A model generated the notes under the pieces. The model did not search any database and was not told the DNA's origin. It was given only the letters and a program-made list of their open reading frames with translations. A stretch of 40,135 nt of DNA from an uncultured Saprospiraceae bacterium (GTDB lineage Bacteria > Bacteroidota > Bacteroidia > Chitinophagales > Saprospiraceae), in the NCBI GenBank assembly GCA_937928045.1, contig CALFWO010000063.1:1-40135 (forward strand), read 5' to 3'. Below, in pieces: positions 9,162-16,032 of this stretch. The position numbers were made by a program, and so were the translations under genes. How positions within the stretch are numbered: the first letter of the stretch is position 1; each line of letters starts with the position of its first letter.

Positions 9162-9830
9162 ATGCATTCCTACCTAGACGCACTCGCAGCGGAATACCAA
9201 TCCATCGCAGATCCAAAGATCGCAGCTTCCCAATCTGCTTACATGCGGCATCAATTCTATTTCTTTGGTATCAAAGCTCCGGATAGACGCCAGCTGGAAA
9301 AACCATTCCTTATAAAATCCTATCTGCCACCAATTGAAGAATTAGATAAATATGTGAAAGCACTTTGGGCAAAAAAAGAGCGAGATTTTCAATTGTTTGC
9401 TTTGGATTTTTGTACCAAGTATATGAAGCGATTTAGAGAGAAAGATATCAGGCTACTAGAATATATGGTGGAACATAAATCTTGGTGGGATACTGTCGAT
9501 GCGATAGCTTATAAATTAATGGGAAATTATTTTAAGCTTTATCCGCAGCATCAAGAAAAATATGCGAAAAAGTGGTTGGCAACTGATAACATGTGGCTAC
9601 AGCGATCAGCTTTGCTTTTTCAATTGAAGTATAAAGAGAACTTAGATACTGGATTATTAACTTTTGGAATTGAATCTTTGTTAGGGTCTAAAGAGTTTTT
9701 TATCAATAAGGCTATAGGATGGGTATTAAGAGAGTATTCTAGAACCAACCCAAATTGGGTCATGGAATTCGTCGACAATCACGAGCTAAGCAATCTAAGT
9801 AAAAGAGAAGCACTTCGTTTGATTAAATAG
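9162..9830 (+). CDS. DNA alkylation repair protein, AlkD-type HEAT-like glycosylase
   Basis: AlkD-family enzymes excise cationic N3- and N7-alkylated purines without base flipping, using a curved HEAT-like helical array. The 222-residue length is close to that of B. cereus AlkD. The DNA-contacting residues known from that enzyme fall at the same numbers here: W109 and D113 in SWWDTVDAIA, R148 in WLQRSALL, and W187 in AIGWVLREYS. Asp113 is the catalytic residue. The N-terminal MRHQFYFFGIKAPDRR block is also typical. The gene stands alone, with a bidirectional terminator downstream that faces the DUF2853 gene. No clear promoter box is visible in the 124-base gap before it. The function is well supported. 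Confidence 0.92.
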   Translation: MHSYLDALAAEYQSIADPKIAASQSAYMRHQFYFFGIKAPDRRQLEKPFLIKSYLPPIEELDKYVKALWAKKERDFQLFALDFCTKYMKRFREKDIRLLEYMVEHKSWWDTVDAIAYKLMGNYFKLYPQHQEKYAKKWLATDNMWLQRSALLFQLKYKENLDTGLLTFGIESLLGSKEFFINKAIGWVLREYSRTNPNWVMEFVDNHELSNLSKREALRLIK

Positions 9831-9901
9831 CAACGTGGTCAATTCGATTTGGCAAGGTTACCATCAATGTTTTTTCCTCCTAATCCTTAATCTGTTGGCA
9901 T

Positions 9902-9947
9902 AAAAAAAGCCAATACTGAATGATCAATATTGGCTTTCTTATTTTTT
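9902..9947. terminator. Bidirectional rho-independent terminator
   Basis: AAAGCCAATA (9906-9915) pairs exactly with TATTGGCTTT (9928-9937). A T-rich tract follows on the plus strand and seven Ts follow on the minus strand. It serves the convergent AlkD and DUF2853 genes. Confidence 0.88.
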
Positions 9948-9956
9948 GAGCGTCGA

Positions 9957-10292
9957 TTAATTGTAAACGGCCTTCTTTCTTAAGTTCACTACTAAACGAT
10001 AGTAAAAAAGCGCTCTTGGCTTTTGACGTACTCCTTTGAAGTCTGCGCAAACTGTTGCTAGCGCTTCGTCTAGTTTAGGCGTATCTTTCATTCCTAACTT
10101 CTTAATAAGGAAATTCGTTTTTACGCGCGCTAATTCTTTTTTATCAGAGGCAGCTACCAATGATGCATCTTTTCTGTAGATAGAAGGTCCGCATCCTTTT
10201 GCTACTTTTTCCAATAATTTTCGATCGATTTTCCAGCCCAATTTTTTGCCGGTAGCTTCGTACTTGTCGCACAATTCGATAAGCTTGCTCAT
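9957..10292 (-). CDS. DUF2853 family protein
   Basis: This is a small, soluble, Lys-rich protein of 111 residues. The family signature is clear: GPSIYRKDASLVAASDKKEL, then VKTNFLIKKLGM, and a C-terminal RALFYYRLVVNLRKKAVYN, matching the DUF2853 pattern 'DAS.Va.sD.kEl..Vk.nFLikKLgl ... FYYLLV'. The biochemical role is unknown. I start at the ATG at 10292 (MSKLIELCDKYE). A longer frame from 10376 would add a poorly conserved 28-residue leader rich in Ile. The gene is monocistronic and converges on alkD across a shared terminator. Confidence 0.88.
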   Translation of the reverse strand: MSKLIELCDKYEATGKKLGWKIDRKLLEKVAKGCGPSIYRKDASLVAASDKKELARVKTNFLIKKLGMKDTPKLDEALATVCADFKGVRQKPRALFYYRLVVNLRKKAVYN

Positions 10293-10522
10293 AGTAATTT
10301 GTTTGATTAATTGTAAAGAAATTCGAAAATAATGAATTTTTGTAATATATAATATTATGGCCTTAGCACCGAGCATTAGATTTTAGCTAGATTTCATCAA
10401 ATAATCAGATTCTATTTAAATCTTTAAGTCTATAGAGGAATTTCACTCCATGTCTGAGAACGATAGCTTCGAATAAAAGTAAATGCTTCAAGTAATGGAA
10501 GCCTATGGAAAATTGATTGTCA

Positions 10523-10577
10523 TAAAAAAGCACAGTACTGTGAAAAATGAGATTAACCATCTTCATTGTACTGTGCT
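10523..10577 (-). terminator. Minus-strand intrinsic terminator with no visible upstream gene
   Basis: AGCACAGTAC (10529-10538) pairs exactly with GTACTGTGCT (10568-10577), with an inner AATGA/TCATT stem. Read on the minus strand, the stem is followed at once by TTTTTT (complement of 10523-10529 area). No minus-strand gene lies upstream until the tRNA at 14334. Confidence 0.65.
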
Positions 10578-10800
10578 CAATAATAGAAATACTTTCTTGG
10601 GGTTATTAAAGGCAGATTACAAATTATTCAATCCTAAATCCCCCTTTAAGTACTGTTGTAGTTCTAATATTAGCTTTCCAGGCTTAGAAATATTAGTGTT
10701 CTACAGGTGTAAAGGTATTCTTCTGTTTTTAATAATTGTAAGGTATAAAACCTCATATTTCGATTAGGTATTTATACCTTACAAATAATCAAATTGCTAC
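10578..10800 (-). ncRNA. Possible minus-strand small transcript ending at the 10523-10577 terminator
   Basis: The existence of a transcript is inferred only from the orphan minus-strand terminator. No convincing minus-strand ORF or TAnnTTTG box is seen in 10578-10900, so the 5' end is unknown and the upper coordinate is a guess. It could be a small RNA or the end of an antisense leader transcript. Confidence 0.2.
10738..10782. repeat. Perfect 12-bp inverted repeat
   Basis: GTAAGGTATAAA (10738-10749) is an exact reverse complement of TTTATACCTTAC (10771-10782). ACCT (10750-10753) pairs further with AGGT (10766-10769), giving a ~16-bp stem with one bulge. No adjacent T-run is present on the plus strand, so it is not a standard terminator there. 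Confidence 0.7.
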
Positions 10801-10831
10801 GTAATTTTGATTGAGTAAAAAAACAAGCGCT

Positions 10832-10863
10832 AAATGGAATATTCTAGTATTGACATTCCATTT
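10832..10863. repeat. 9-bp inverted repeat upstream of the sensor operon
   Basis: AAATGGAAT (10832-10840) pairs with ATTCCATTT (10855-10863). The right arm lies between the candidate -33 TTG (10850-10852) and the -7 region (10870-10877). It could be an operator for the operon that starts at 10918. Confidence 0.45.
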
Positions 10864-10877
10864 TAAGCTTAATTTTT
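10850..10877 (+). promoter_or_regulatory. Candidate promoter for the 10918-13500 operon
   Basis: TTG at 10850-10852 and TAATTTTT at 10870-10877 (7/8 match to TAnnTTTG) are separated by 17 bases. The -7 box lies 41 bases before the lipoprotein start. No better match is nearby. Confidence 0.35.
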
Positions 10878-10917
10878 ACGTGAACAAACAACTCTACATA
10901 ACCAAACACTCAAAACA

Positions 10918-11376
10918 ATGAGAATTTCTATCCTTTTGACTTTAGTTCTGGGACTTTTAGGTCTAGCTTTAGTATCCTGTAACCAAGAAGTACCAACCCC
11001 TACAATCCCGGATGGTGTGAAAGACCTTATCGCAGCACCATCTACTCAAGACACCATTTCCAAAACAAAGTTTGACAGTTACGTGAAAGCCTGGAATGAT
11101 AATGGAATTGCATTTAGTGCAACTACCTTATTAGAATATTTTACGATGAATAAGATAGACTTGACAGAAGTCCTCGGGGAGAAGCCTGAGAAGGTTCGAT
11201 TCTATATTGGTTTAGACATGACAGTTACGCCTCATGAACCACACTTAATGGTGGTAGGAGTCGATAAGAATGGTCAAAACATGTTAGATTATAGTAAAAA
11301 TCAGTATGCTTATGACTTGACAAAACCCTGTCCAAAATATTGTCCACAGATGACTTCGCTTTCGCCTGGTAAATAA
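10918..11376 (+). CDS. Lipoprotein, first gene of a signalling operon
   Basis: The 152-residue product begins MRISILLTLVLGLLGLALVSC, a signal peptide with the lipobox LVSC, followed by NQEVPTPTIPDG. The mature protein is ~130 residues with no recognised domain. It contains a stretch FDSYVKAWNDNGIAFSATTLLEYFTMNKIDL and ends with a CPKYCP pair of cysteines. The sequence 18 bases downstream starts a multi-TM membrane protein, then a kinase and a response regulator. I infer that it is an accessory periplasmic or outer-membrane component of that signalling unit, for example a sensor or a ligand-binding lipoprotein. This is based only on gene order. Confidence 0.8.
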   Translation: MRISILLTLVLGLLGLALVSCNQEVPTPTIPDGVKDLIAAPSTQDTISKTKFDSYVKAWNDNGIAFSATTLLEYFTMNKIDLTEVLGEKPEKVRFYIGLDMTVTPHEPHLMVVGVDKNGQNMLDYSKNQYAYDLTKPCPKYCPQMTSLSPGK

Positions 11377-11394
11377 TATTACAGCCATAGAATT

Positions 11395-12057
11395 ATGTTG
11401 ATTTTTTGGTTGTCTACCATGGATCAGATAGGATCAGTCCTAATAGCAATATTAGGACTGATTTATTATTGGAAAATTGAATCTTCGGCGCTTAAGTTGT
11501 TGATAATTTACTTTGTGGTTGCAGCAGCTGCCAGCTTATTGGGAGAAATATTTGCCGCGCAACTTGGCAATAATATTTTTTTGTACCACTTTTATTCAAT
11601 TGCGGAATTTATAGTTTTAGGAAGGGCATTTGGCTTGCTTTTTCAAAATGAATTCTCAAAGCGAAGGTTCAATTTAATCTTTTGGATGCTTCTTTTTACC
11701 ATTATTTGTAATAGCCTATTTATCCAAGGCTTGGATCAATTTAATTCTATTGCGAGTACTGCAATTAGTTGTACGGTCATTGTCGCTAGTATTTTATATT
11801 TCAATCTATCACTAAGTAATCCTTTTCCTTCACCAGAAATGGTCACCATAAAATGGTTTTTGATTGGAATATTTGTTTATCATGCCGTGACGGTTGTTGT
11901 TCTATTATTCAGCAATTTGTTACACAACCTTGAATCGTTAAATGACATAGTTGTTTGGGCTTTTAGAGCAGTTGTCGTAGTGTTGACTAAGTTGGTTTCG
12001 TTATTAGCACTACTTAACCTGATTTATAAAAAACATTTTAAACTTACCAAAAGCTAA
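11395..12057 (+). CDS. Multi-pass membrane protein, candidate sensor partner of the kinase
   Basis: The 220 residues contain about six or seven hydrophobic spans: near 14-26, 34-53, 60-78, 91-107, 118-136, 153-178 and 188-210. Short polar loops separate them, and the Lys-rich tail KKHFKLTKS suggests a cytoplasmic C-terminus. I do not recognise a family. An alternative start at 11419 (MDQIGSV) is possible. The stop overlaps the kinase start by one base (TAATG), indicating translational coupling. Because the kinase has only one transmembrane segment and no periplasmic domain, this protein is the natural candidate for the membrane sensing part. That role is inferred from the arrangement. Confidence 0.8.
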   Translation: MLIFWLSTMDQIGSVLIAILGLIYYWKIESSALKLLIIYFVVAAAASLLGEIFAAQLGNNIFLYHFYSIAEFIVLGRAFGLLFQNEFSKRRFNLIFWMLLFTIICNSLFIQGLDQFNSIASTAISCTVIVASILYFNLSLSNPFPSPEMVTIKWFLIGIFVYHAVTVVVLLFSNLLHNLESLNDIVVWAFRAVVVVLTKLVSLLALLNLIYKKHFKLTKS

Positions 12058-12842
12058 TGGCTGGAGAAAAATTGTTGTTATTAATTTTTGCCTTCATTGT
12101 TATTATGCTGCTGTTTGCAATGGCAGTCATTTGGTTTTTAAATCAAACCCAAAGAAAAATCACCGTTGCAAAACTCCAGGAACAAGAAAAAGAATTAGAG
12201 TATCAAAAAGAATTGTTGAACAATACCGTTCGGACACAAGAAGATGAACGAGGAAGAATTGCTAGGGAACTTCATGATGGTGTAACGTCCAAATTGAATA
12301 TCATACATCTCAACATGCATCTGCTGAAGCAAAAGGTTTTTGAAGACAAAGAGACCAATGTTATTGTCAATCAAATAGAATCATCGCTTTCAAAGAGCAT
12401 AGAACGATCTAGAAAAATTTCTCACGAATTGATGCCAGTTGTTCTAAAAAAATTTGGCCTTACTCATGCATTGAATGAATTACTAACCGAGGTTAATAAT
12501 ACAGCTATATTCGAATTGAAATTCTTAGGACACGAAGAAGTTATAATACAAGATGATTTTAAAAGTCTTCACATTTTTAGAATTATTCAAGAACTGGTTA
12601 ATAATGCGATCAAGTACTCAAAGGCTAAAAATGTTAGAATTGACTTCGAAATCAATGGTAGCGATGTGCTCATTAAATATGTGGATGACGGAATTGGCGT
12701 AAAAGATAATGACTTGAAAAAAGGTTTAGGATTTAGTAGCATCAATACACGAATGAGATTGCTAGCTGGTGATATGAAATTTGAAAAAAACAACGAAAAA
12801 TCAGGATTACACATTCAATTTAAATTCCCATACCATGACTAA
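12057..12842 (+). CDS. Sensor histidine kinase, NarL/DegS (HisKA_3) type
   Basis: The 261-residue membrane-anchored kinase has one N-terminal hydrophobic segment (~5-27), then a coiled-coil-like Gln/Glu/Lys linker (30-58). The dimerisation/phosphoacceptor domain carries ERGRIARELHDGV, with the phosphorylated His at residue 73. The ATPase has an N-box QELVNNAIKYSKA (~178-190), a G1 box DDGIG (~210-214) and a G2 region GLGFSSINTRM (~223-233). It autophosphorylates and passes phosphate to the NarL-type regulator encoded immediately downstream. It has no sensor domain of its own. The start is coupled to the preceding membrane-protein stop, and its 3' end overlaps the regulator by 8 bases. Confidence 0.94.
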   Translation: MAGEKLLLLIFAFIVIMLLFAMAVIWFLNQTQRKITVAKLQEQEKELEYQKELLNNTVRTQEDERGRIARELHDGVTSKLNIIHLNMHLLKQKVFEDKETNVIVNQIESSLSKSIERSRKISHELMPVVLKKFGLTHALNELLTEVNNTAIFELKFLGHEEVIIQDDFKSLHIFRIIQELVNNAIKYSKAKNVRIDFEINGSDVLIKYVDDGIGVKDNDLKKGLGFSSINTRMRLLAGDMKFEKNNEKSGLHIQFKFPYHD

Positions 12843-13500
12843 ATTGAAAATTGCAATAGTAGATGATGAATTGCTTTTTATCCAAGGGATGAAATTGATT
12901 CTTGAGCAAAACGAAATGCTTGAAGTTACCAATACAGCTAAGTCAGGTTTAGAGCTGTTGGGTCAATTGAATTCGGGTGAATTTGAAGCAGATATTGTAC
13001 TGTTAGATTTGTCCATGCCGGAGATGGATGGGATAGATACCTTACTGAAGTTAAATACAATGAATGTTTCTGTTCAGGTTATTATTTTGACTTCTCACTA
13101 TAATGATGCTATGATCGTAAAACTATTGGATGAAGGTGTCGCGGGCTTCTTAGCAAAGAATGAAGATCCCCAAGAAGTAATCAATACTATTCTTAAGGTT
13201 GGAGAAAAAGGTTTTCACATTAATGATCATATTTTGCAACTGATTCGTAATCGAAGATTACTGGCCAAAAAGAACAAGCTAAGTGAGCATCTTTCTCCTC
13301 GAGAAATTGAAATCTTGAAGTTAATTTGCCAAGAACATACGAATAAAGAAATCGCTCAAAAACTTTTCTTGTCAACACGAACTATAGAAGGTCATAGAAA
13401 TCGTATGTTACTTAAAACACAATCTAAGAATACTGCGGGATTGGTTTTATATGCAGTCATCAATAATATTGTGACCATTGACAACAGCAAGTATTCATAA
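12835..13500 (+). CDS. Response regulator, NarL/LuxR family
   Basis: The 221-residue DNA-binding regulator has a receiver domain with the acidic pair D10/D11 (IAIVDDE), phosphoacceptor D58 (VLLDLSMP), T86 (IILTSHY) and K108 (GFLAKNE). The C-terminal LuxR-type helix-turn-helix spans ~residues 153-210 (LSPREIEILKLI ... NKEIAQKLFLSTRTIEGHR). All residues needed for phosphotransfer are present. The start at 12835 overlaps the kinase stop by 8 bases and opens exactly at the conserved first strand. An earlier in-frame start at 12781 would lie inside the kinase. It is the last gene of the operon, and no terminator is obvious in the 138 bases after it. Confidence 0.95.
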   Translation: MTKLKIAIVDDELLFIQGMKLILEQNEMLEVTNTAKSGLELLGQLNSGEFEADIVLLDLSMPEMDGIDTLLKLNTMNVSVQVIILTSHYNDAMIVKLLDEGVAGFLAKNEDPQEVINTILKVGEKGFHINDHILQLIRNRRLLAKKNKLSEHLSPREIEILKLICQEHTNKEIAQKLFLSTRTIEGHRNRMLLKTQSKNTAGLVLYAVINNIVTIDNSKYS

Positions 13501-13638
13501 TGCTTAGAGTATTTTTACCTGTTTTGAAAAAGTAGAAATACGGCAAAATTTATTTAGATAGAGAATATTGTAGTCACGTCCTATTTTGTTTATACATTGT
13601 TCGGAGAGTTGAAATAATTCATTCTTAATGGACAACCC

Positions 13639-14208
13639 ATGGAAAATAAAATTGGAAAATTTATTAATATTAATATCCCTTATGAGATCGATGGGGTTAA
13701 AATTTCAGCGAAAAGCCAAGCAGAGAATATATTTCAAAAGGTCCAAGATTTAAAGGATAAGGAAAGCATTGGTGCGCTGATTACCTATTCTGCTAATTAT
13801 GGTCAAACACGCGATTTGCAGAAAGCTTACTTGCAAAACCAATATTGTGCAAAGATTATGGGATCAAATCAAGCCCAAGTGGTTTTTGAAATCGAAAGAA
13901 TGTTGGGTGGAGTTGAGTCAGAGTTTCAAAATTATTTTCGAATAGCGCCCATAACGACCATGAATGCCTACACGAATCCCGTTCCGAATTGGAATGCTGA
14001 TGTACTGTTTGGAATTATTCAGCAAGATTTAGATCGCATCGAAAATTACCTAAATTGCGGATGGGATATTTTGGGTTGGCAGAATCAAAAAACTGTTAAA
14101 AACTTAGACTCACCTTATGCAGTAGGTGGCGGAATCGCTAAGCTACCTCAATATATAAATGATCATATTCAATCAAGGTTGAAGGAGTTTGCGGCCAAAT
14201 ATGTATAG
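13639..14208 (+). CDS. Conserved-looking soluble protein, unknown function
   Basis: I do not recognise this 189-residue protein. It has no signal peptide or membrane segment. The composition is that of a folded cytoplasmic protein, with helices such as KSQAENIFQKVQDLKD and LFGIIQQDLDRIENYLN and a Trp-rich centre (VPNWNADV, GWDILGWQNQ). It ends with YINDHIQSRLKEFAAKYV. It lies 138 bases after the response regulator, so it may be read through from that operon or be separate. The hairpin at 14305-14326, which is followed by TTTTA on the plus strand, could end its transcript. Confidence 0.75.
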   Translation: MENKIGKFININIPYEIDGVKISAKSQAENIFQKVQDLKDKESIGALITYSANYGQTRDLQKAYLQNQYCAKIMGSNQAQVVFEIERMLGGVESEFQNYFRIAPITTMNAYTNPVPNWNADVLFGIIQQDLDRIENYLNCGWDILGWQNQKTVKNLDSPYAVGGGIAKLPQYINDHIQSRLKEFAAKYV

Positions 14209-14300
14209 AAGTCCGTTGAGTTAGGAATTATTTCTTGCGAAAGCTGGAGGAGATTTCCTTTGAAACAAGACATTTATTTAGAGTGTAAAAGCCAATAACG

Positions 14301-14330
14301 AAAAAAGCCTCGCAGAAGCGAAGCTTTTAT
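14301..14330 (-). terminator. Terminator downstream of tRNA-Gln
   Basis: Read on the minus strand, AAGCTTCGC (14326-14318) pairs with GCGAGGCTT (14313-14305, one G-U) around a TTCT loop, followed by TTTTTT. On the plus strand the same hairpin is followed by TTTTA, so it may work both ways. Confidence 0.8.
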
Positions 14331-14333
14331 TTG

Positions 14334-14404
14334 TTGACCCACAAGGACTCGAACCTTGAATGACGGTACCAAAAACCGTAGTGTTACCATTACACCATGG
14401 GTCA
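14334..14404 (-). tRNA. trnQ: tRNA-Gln (anticodon TTG)
   Basis: On the minus strand there is a complete 71-nt cloverleaf. The acceptor stem is TGACCCA/TGGGTCA (7 bp) and the D arm GTG/CAC has a TAATGGTAA loop. The anticodon stem ACGGT/ACCGT holds the loop TTTTGGT, so positions 34-36 are TTG and the tRNA reads CAA. The T arm CAAGG/CCTTG has the loop TTCGAGT. The discriminator is A. CCA is not encoded (the next bases are CAA). Confidence 0.97.
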
Positions 14405-14431
14405 ATCCAAACATTTTTTCAAATGCGAACG

Positions 14432-14462
14432 CAAATTTACTACATTTTACAGTCTCTGTAAA
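14432..14462 (-). promoter_or_regulatory. Promoter of tRNA-Gln
   Basis: On the minus strand, TAAATTTG (14439-14432) is an exact TAnnTTTG box. TTTAC (14462-14458) lies 18 bases upstream as a near -33 element. The -7 box is 28 bases before the mature tRNA 5' end. Confidence 0.6.
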
Positions 14463-14552
14463 GACCTAGATCGTTTTTTTTAATTTTTTTTGACTTTAGG
14501 ACTTAATAACTAGGGTAAGGCTTTGTTCTCCAACTTATTATACAGAATTATA

Positions 14553-15353
14553 CTATTCGTGAATCTCATTTAGAATGTCGTATAGGATTTCATGATATTC
14601 CGGGTATTCTGGCAGATTATTATGACCTCCTCCTGAAATCGCATAAAGCTTGGTTCTATCCATCGCAATTTTGCTCAATTGTTGGCTAAAGGAAAAGGGT
14701 ATTAAGCGATCCCGAGTTCCATGGATCAAAAATATTGGACAGCTGACCTTTTTTAGAAAACGATCCGTTCTGATCTGATACCTTAAGATCCATTTGATAG
14801 GCAATAGGAAAGCAAATCTCTTTATTTGATGGAAAAAACTATAGTAAGGAGAATCTAATATCAACATTTTGGGATCATTCCAACTCGCAATTCGAGCCGC
14901 GATACCACTTCCCATTGATCTTCCATATATGATTATTCGATTTTCAGGATAGGATTTTGTTAGCCATTTGTAAACATGTTGACTGTCATTGTAAAGAATG
15001 GCCTCCGTGCGTTTTCCACGACTTTTTCCGAACCCTCGATAGTCTACTACAAAAAAGTCATATCCCTTTCCCAAAAAGTCTCTAGCAAACTTTCCCCAAC
15101 CTTTGATACTTCGAGAATTTCCTTTGAAATAAAAAACAACCCCTTTGGTGTTTGGTACTTTAAAATGCAAACCATTCACCAAGCCACCATCTTCCATTTC
15201 AAAGTTGATTTCTTCGAAAGGAAAGGGATAGTGATATCTAAAATTTCTTGGTAATTTTTCCGGATGAAAAAAGAAATAGTCTTGGGCAAAATAAAAGAAC
15301 AAGCTAAGCACTACATAGGATATCCCAATAATGATTAGCACTTTTATCAACAT
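14553..15353 (-). CDS. Membrane-anchored alpha/beta hydrolase (ABHD13/BEM46-like)
   Basis: The 266-residue protein begins with an N-terminal membrane helix (MLIKVLIIIGISYVVLSLFF), then PEKLPRNFRY, typical of the BEM46/ABHD13 group. The nucleophile elbow is GRSMGSG (~residues 144-150) and the oxyanion strand region is YFKGNSRSIKGW. The acid is probably the Asp in HGTRDRLIP, and the catalytic His is in GGGHNNLP near the C-terminus. The triad is complete, so an active serine hydrolase (esterase or peptidase) is expected. The substrate cannot be told from sequence. It is on the same strand as hpt and the M28 peptidase but 90 bases downstream of hpt. Confidence 0.9.
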   Translation of the reverse strand: MLIKVLIIIGISYVVLSLFFYFAQDYFFFHPEKLPRNFRYHYPFPFEEINFEMEDGGLVNGLHFKVPNTKGVVFYFKGNSRSIKGWGKFARDFLGKGYDFFVVDYRGFGKSRGKRTEAILYNDSQHVYKWLTKSYPENRIIIYGRSMGSGIAARIASWNDPKMLILDSPYYSFFHQIKRFAFLLPIKWILRYQIRTDRFLKKVSCPIFLIHGTRDRLIPFSFSQQLSKIAMDRTKLYAISGGGHNNLPEYPEYHEILYDILNEIHE

Positions 15354-15442
15354 GATTAATTAATACTTATTTCTTAAAGCTAACAATTCTTCTGGACACA
15401 ATGCTTTTTATTTAGAATCATGGATGTTTTAAAAATCAAAAT

Positions 15443-16030
15443 TTAATACAAACCAACATCTGGTAAGTCCAATTGGTAAATATCTCTCAATCCTCTTCCA
15501 GATTCATTGTAGTCAAGACCATAACCTACAACAAATAGATCCGGAATTTTAAAACCTAGATATTTTATATCAACTGGAAACTTTAGGGCATCAGGTTTTA
15601 ATAATAACGCCGCTAATTCAACCGACAATGGTTCTTGTTTTTTCAAGTGTTTTAGATAATAATCTAAAGTTCTACCAGTGTCTACAATATCTTCAATGAC
15701 CAAAACGTGCCGCCCTTTGATGTCAGAAGCGATGGACATTAATTCTTTCACTTTTTCTGTTGAGGTCGTTCCATCATAGGATGATAGACGAACAAAGTCA
15801 ATTTGACCATCGATCTCCCCGGCTTTGACCAAATCTGAGGTGAACAGAATAGCGCCCTTTAAGACACATATTATGATCGGGTTTTTTCCTCTATAATCAG
15901 ATTTAATACTTTTTGCTAATTCCTGAATTCTTTCTTCAATTATAGATTCAGGAATAAATAGTCTGAATCTAAGATCTCCAATTTTAATATGTTTAATCGG
16001 AAGACCTCTTGGGGATTGAAAATTGCTCAT
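15443..16030 (-). CDS. hpt: Hypoxanthine phosphoribosyltransferase
   Basis: This purine salvage enzyme makes IMP (and often GMP) from hypoxanthine or guanine and PRPP. The 195-residue protein has the PRPP-binding motif VLVIEDIVDTGRTL (~109-122), the flexible loop SSYDGTTS (~83-90) and the pyrophosphate-loop VLKGAILF (~56-63). It also has the C-terminal base-binding region FVVGYGLDYNESGRGLRDIY. All are standard for HPRT. It lies two bases after the stop of the exported M28 peptidase gene, so the two are almost certainly co-transcribed. That pairing has no obvious metabolic logic. Confidence 0.96.
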   Translation of the reverse strand: MSNFQSPRGLPIKHIKIGDLRFRLFIPESIIEERIQELAKSIKSDYRGKNPIIICVLKGAILFTSDLVKAGEIDGQIDFVRLSSYDGTTSTEKVKELMSIASDIKGRHVLVIEDIVDTGRTLDYYLKHLKKQEPLSVELAALLLKPDALKFPVDIKYLGFKIPDLFVVGYGLDYNESGRGLRDIYQLDLPDVGLY

Positions 16031-16032
16031 AG

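Larger units (their letters stand above)
10293..10917. other. 625-bp gene-free region rich in inverted repeats
   Basis: It contains three strong inverted repeats (10529-10577, 10738-10782, 10832-10863), described separately, and a possible promoter for the downstream lipoprotein operon. A 94-codon plus-strand frame at 10483-10767 runs through two of these hairpins and has no protein-like features, so I do not call it. Confidence 0.6.

Noticed and set aside
10483-10767. A 94-codon plus-strand frame before the sensor operon
   Set aside because: It runs through two strong hairpins, has no family resemblance or signal, and does not use its codons like its neighbours.
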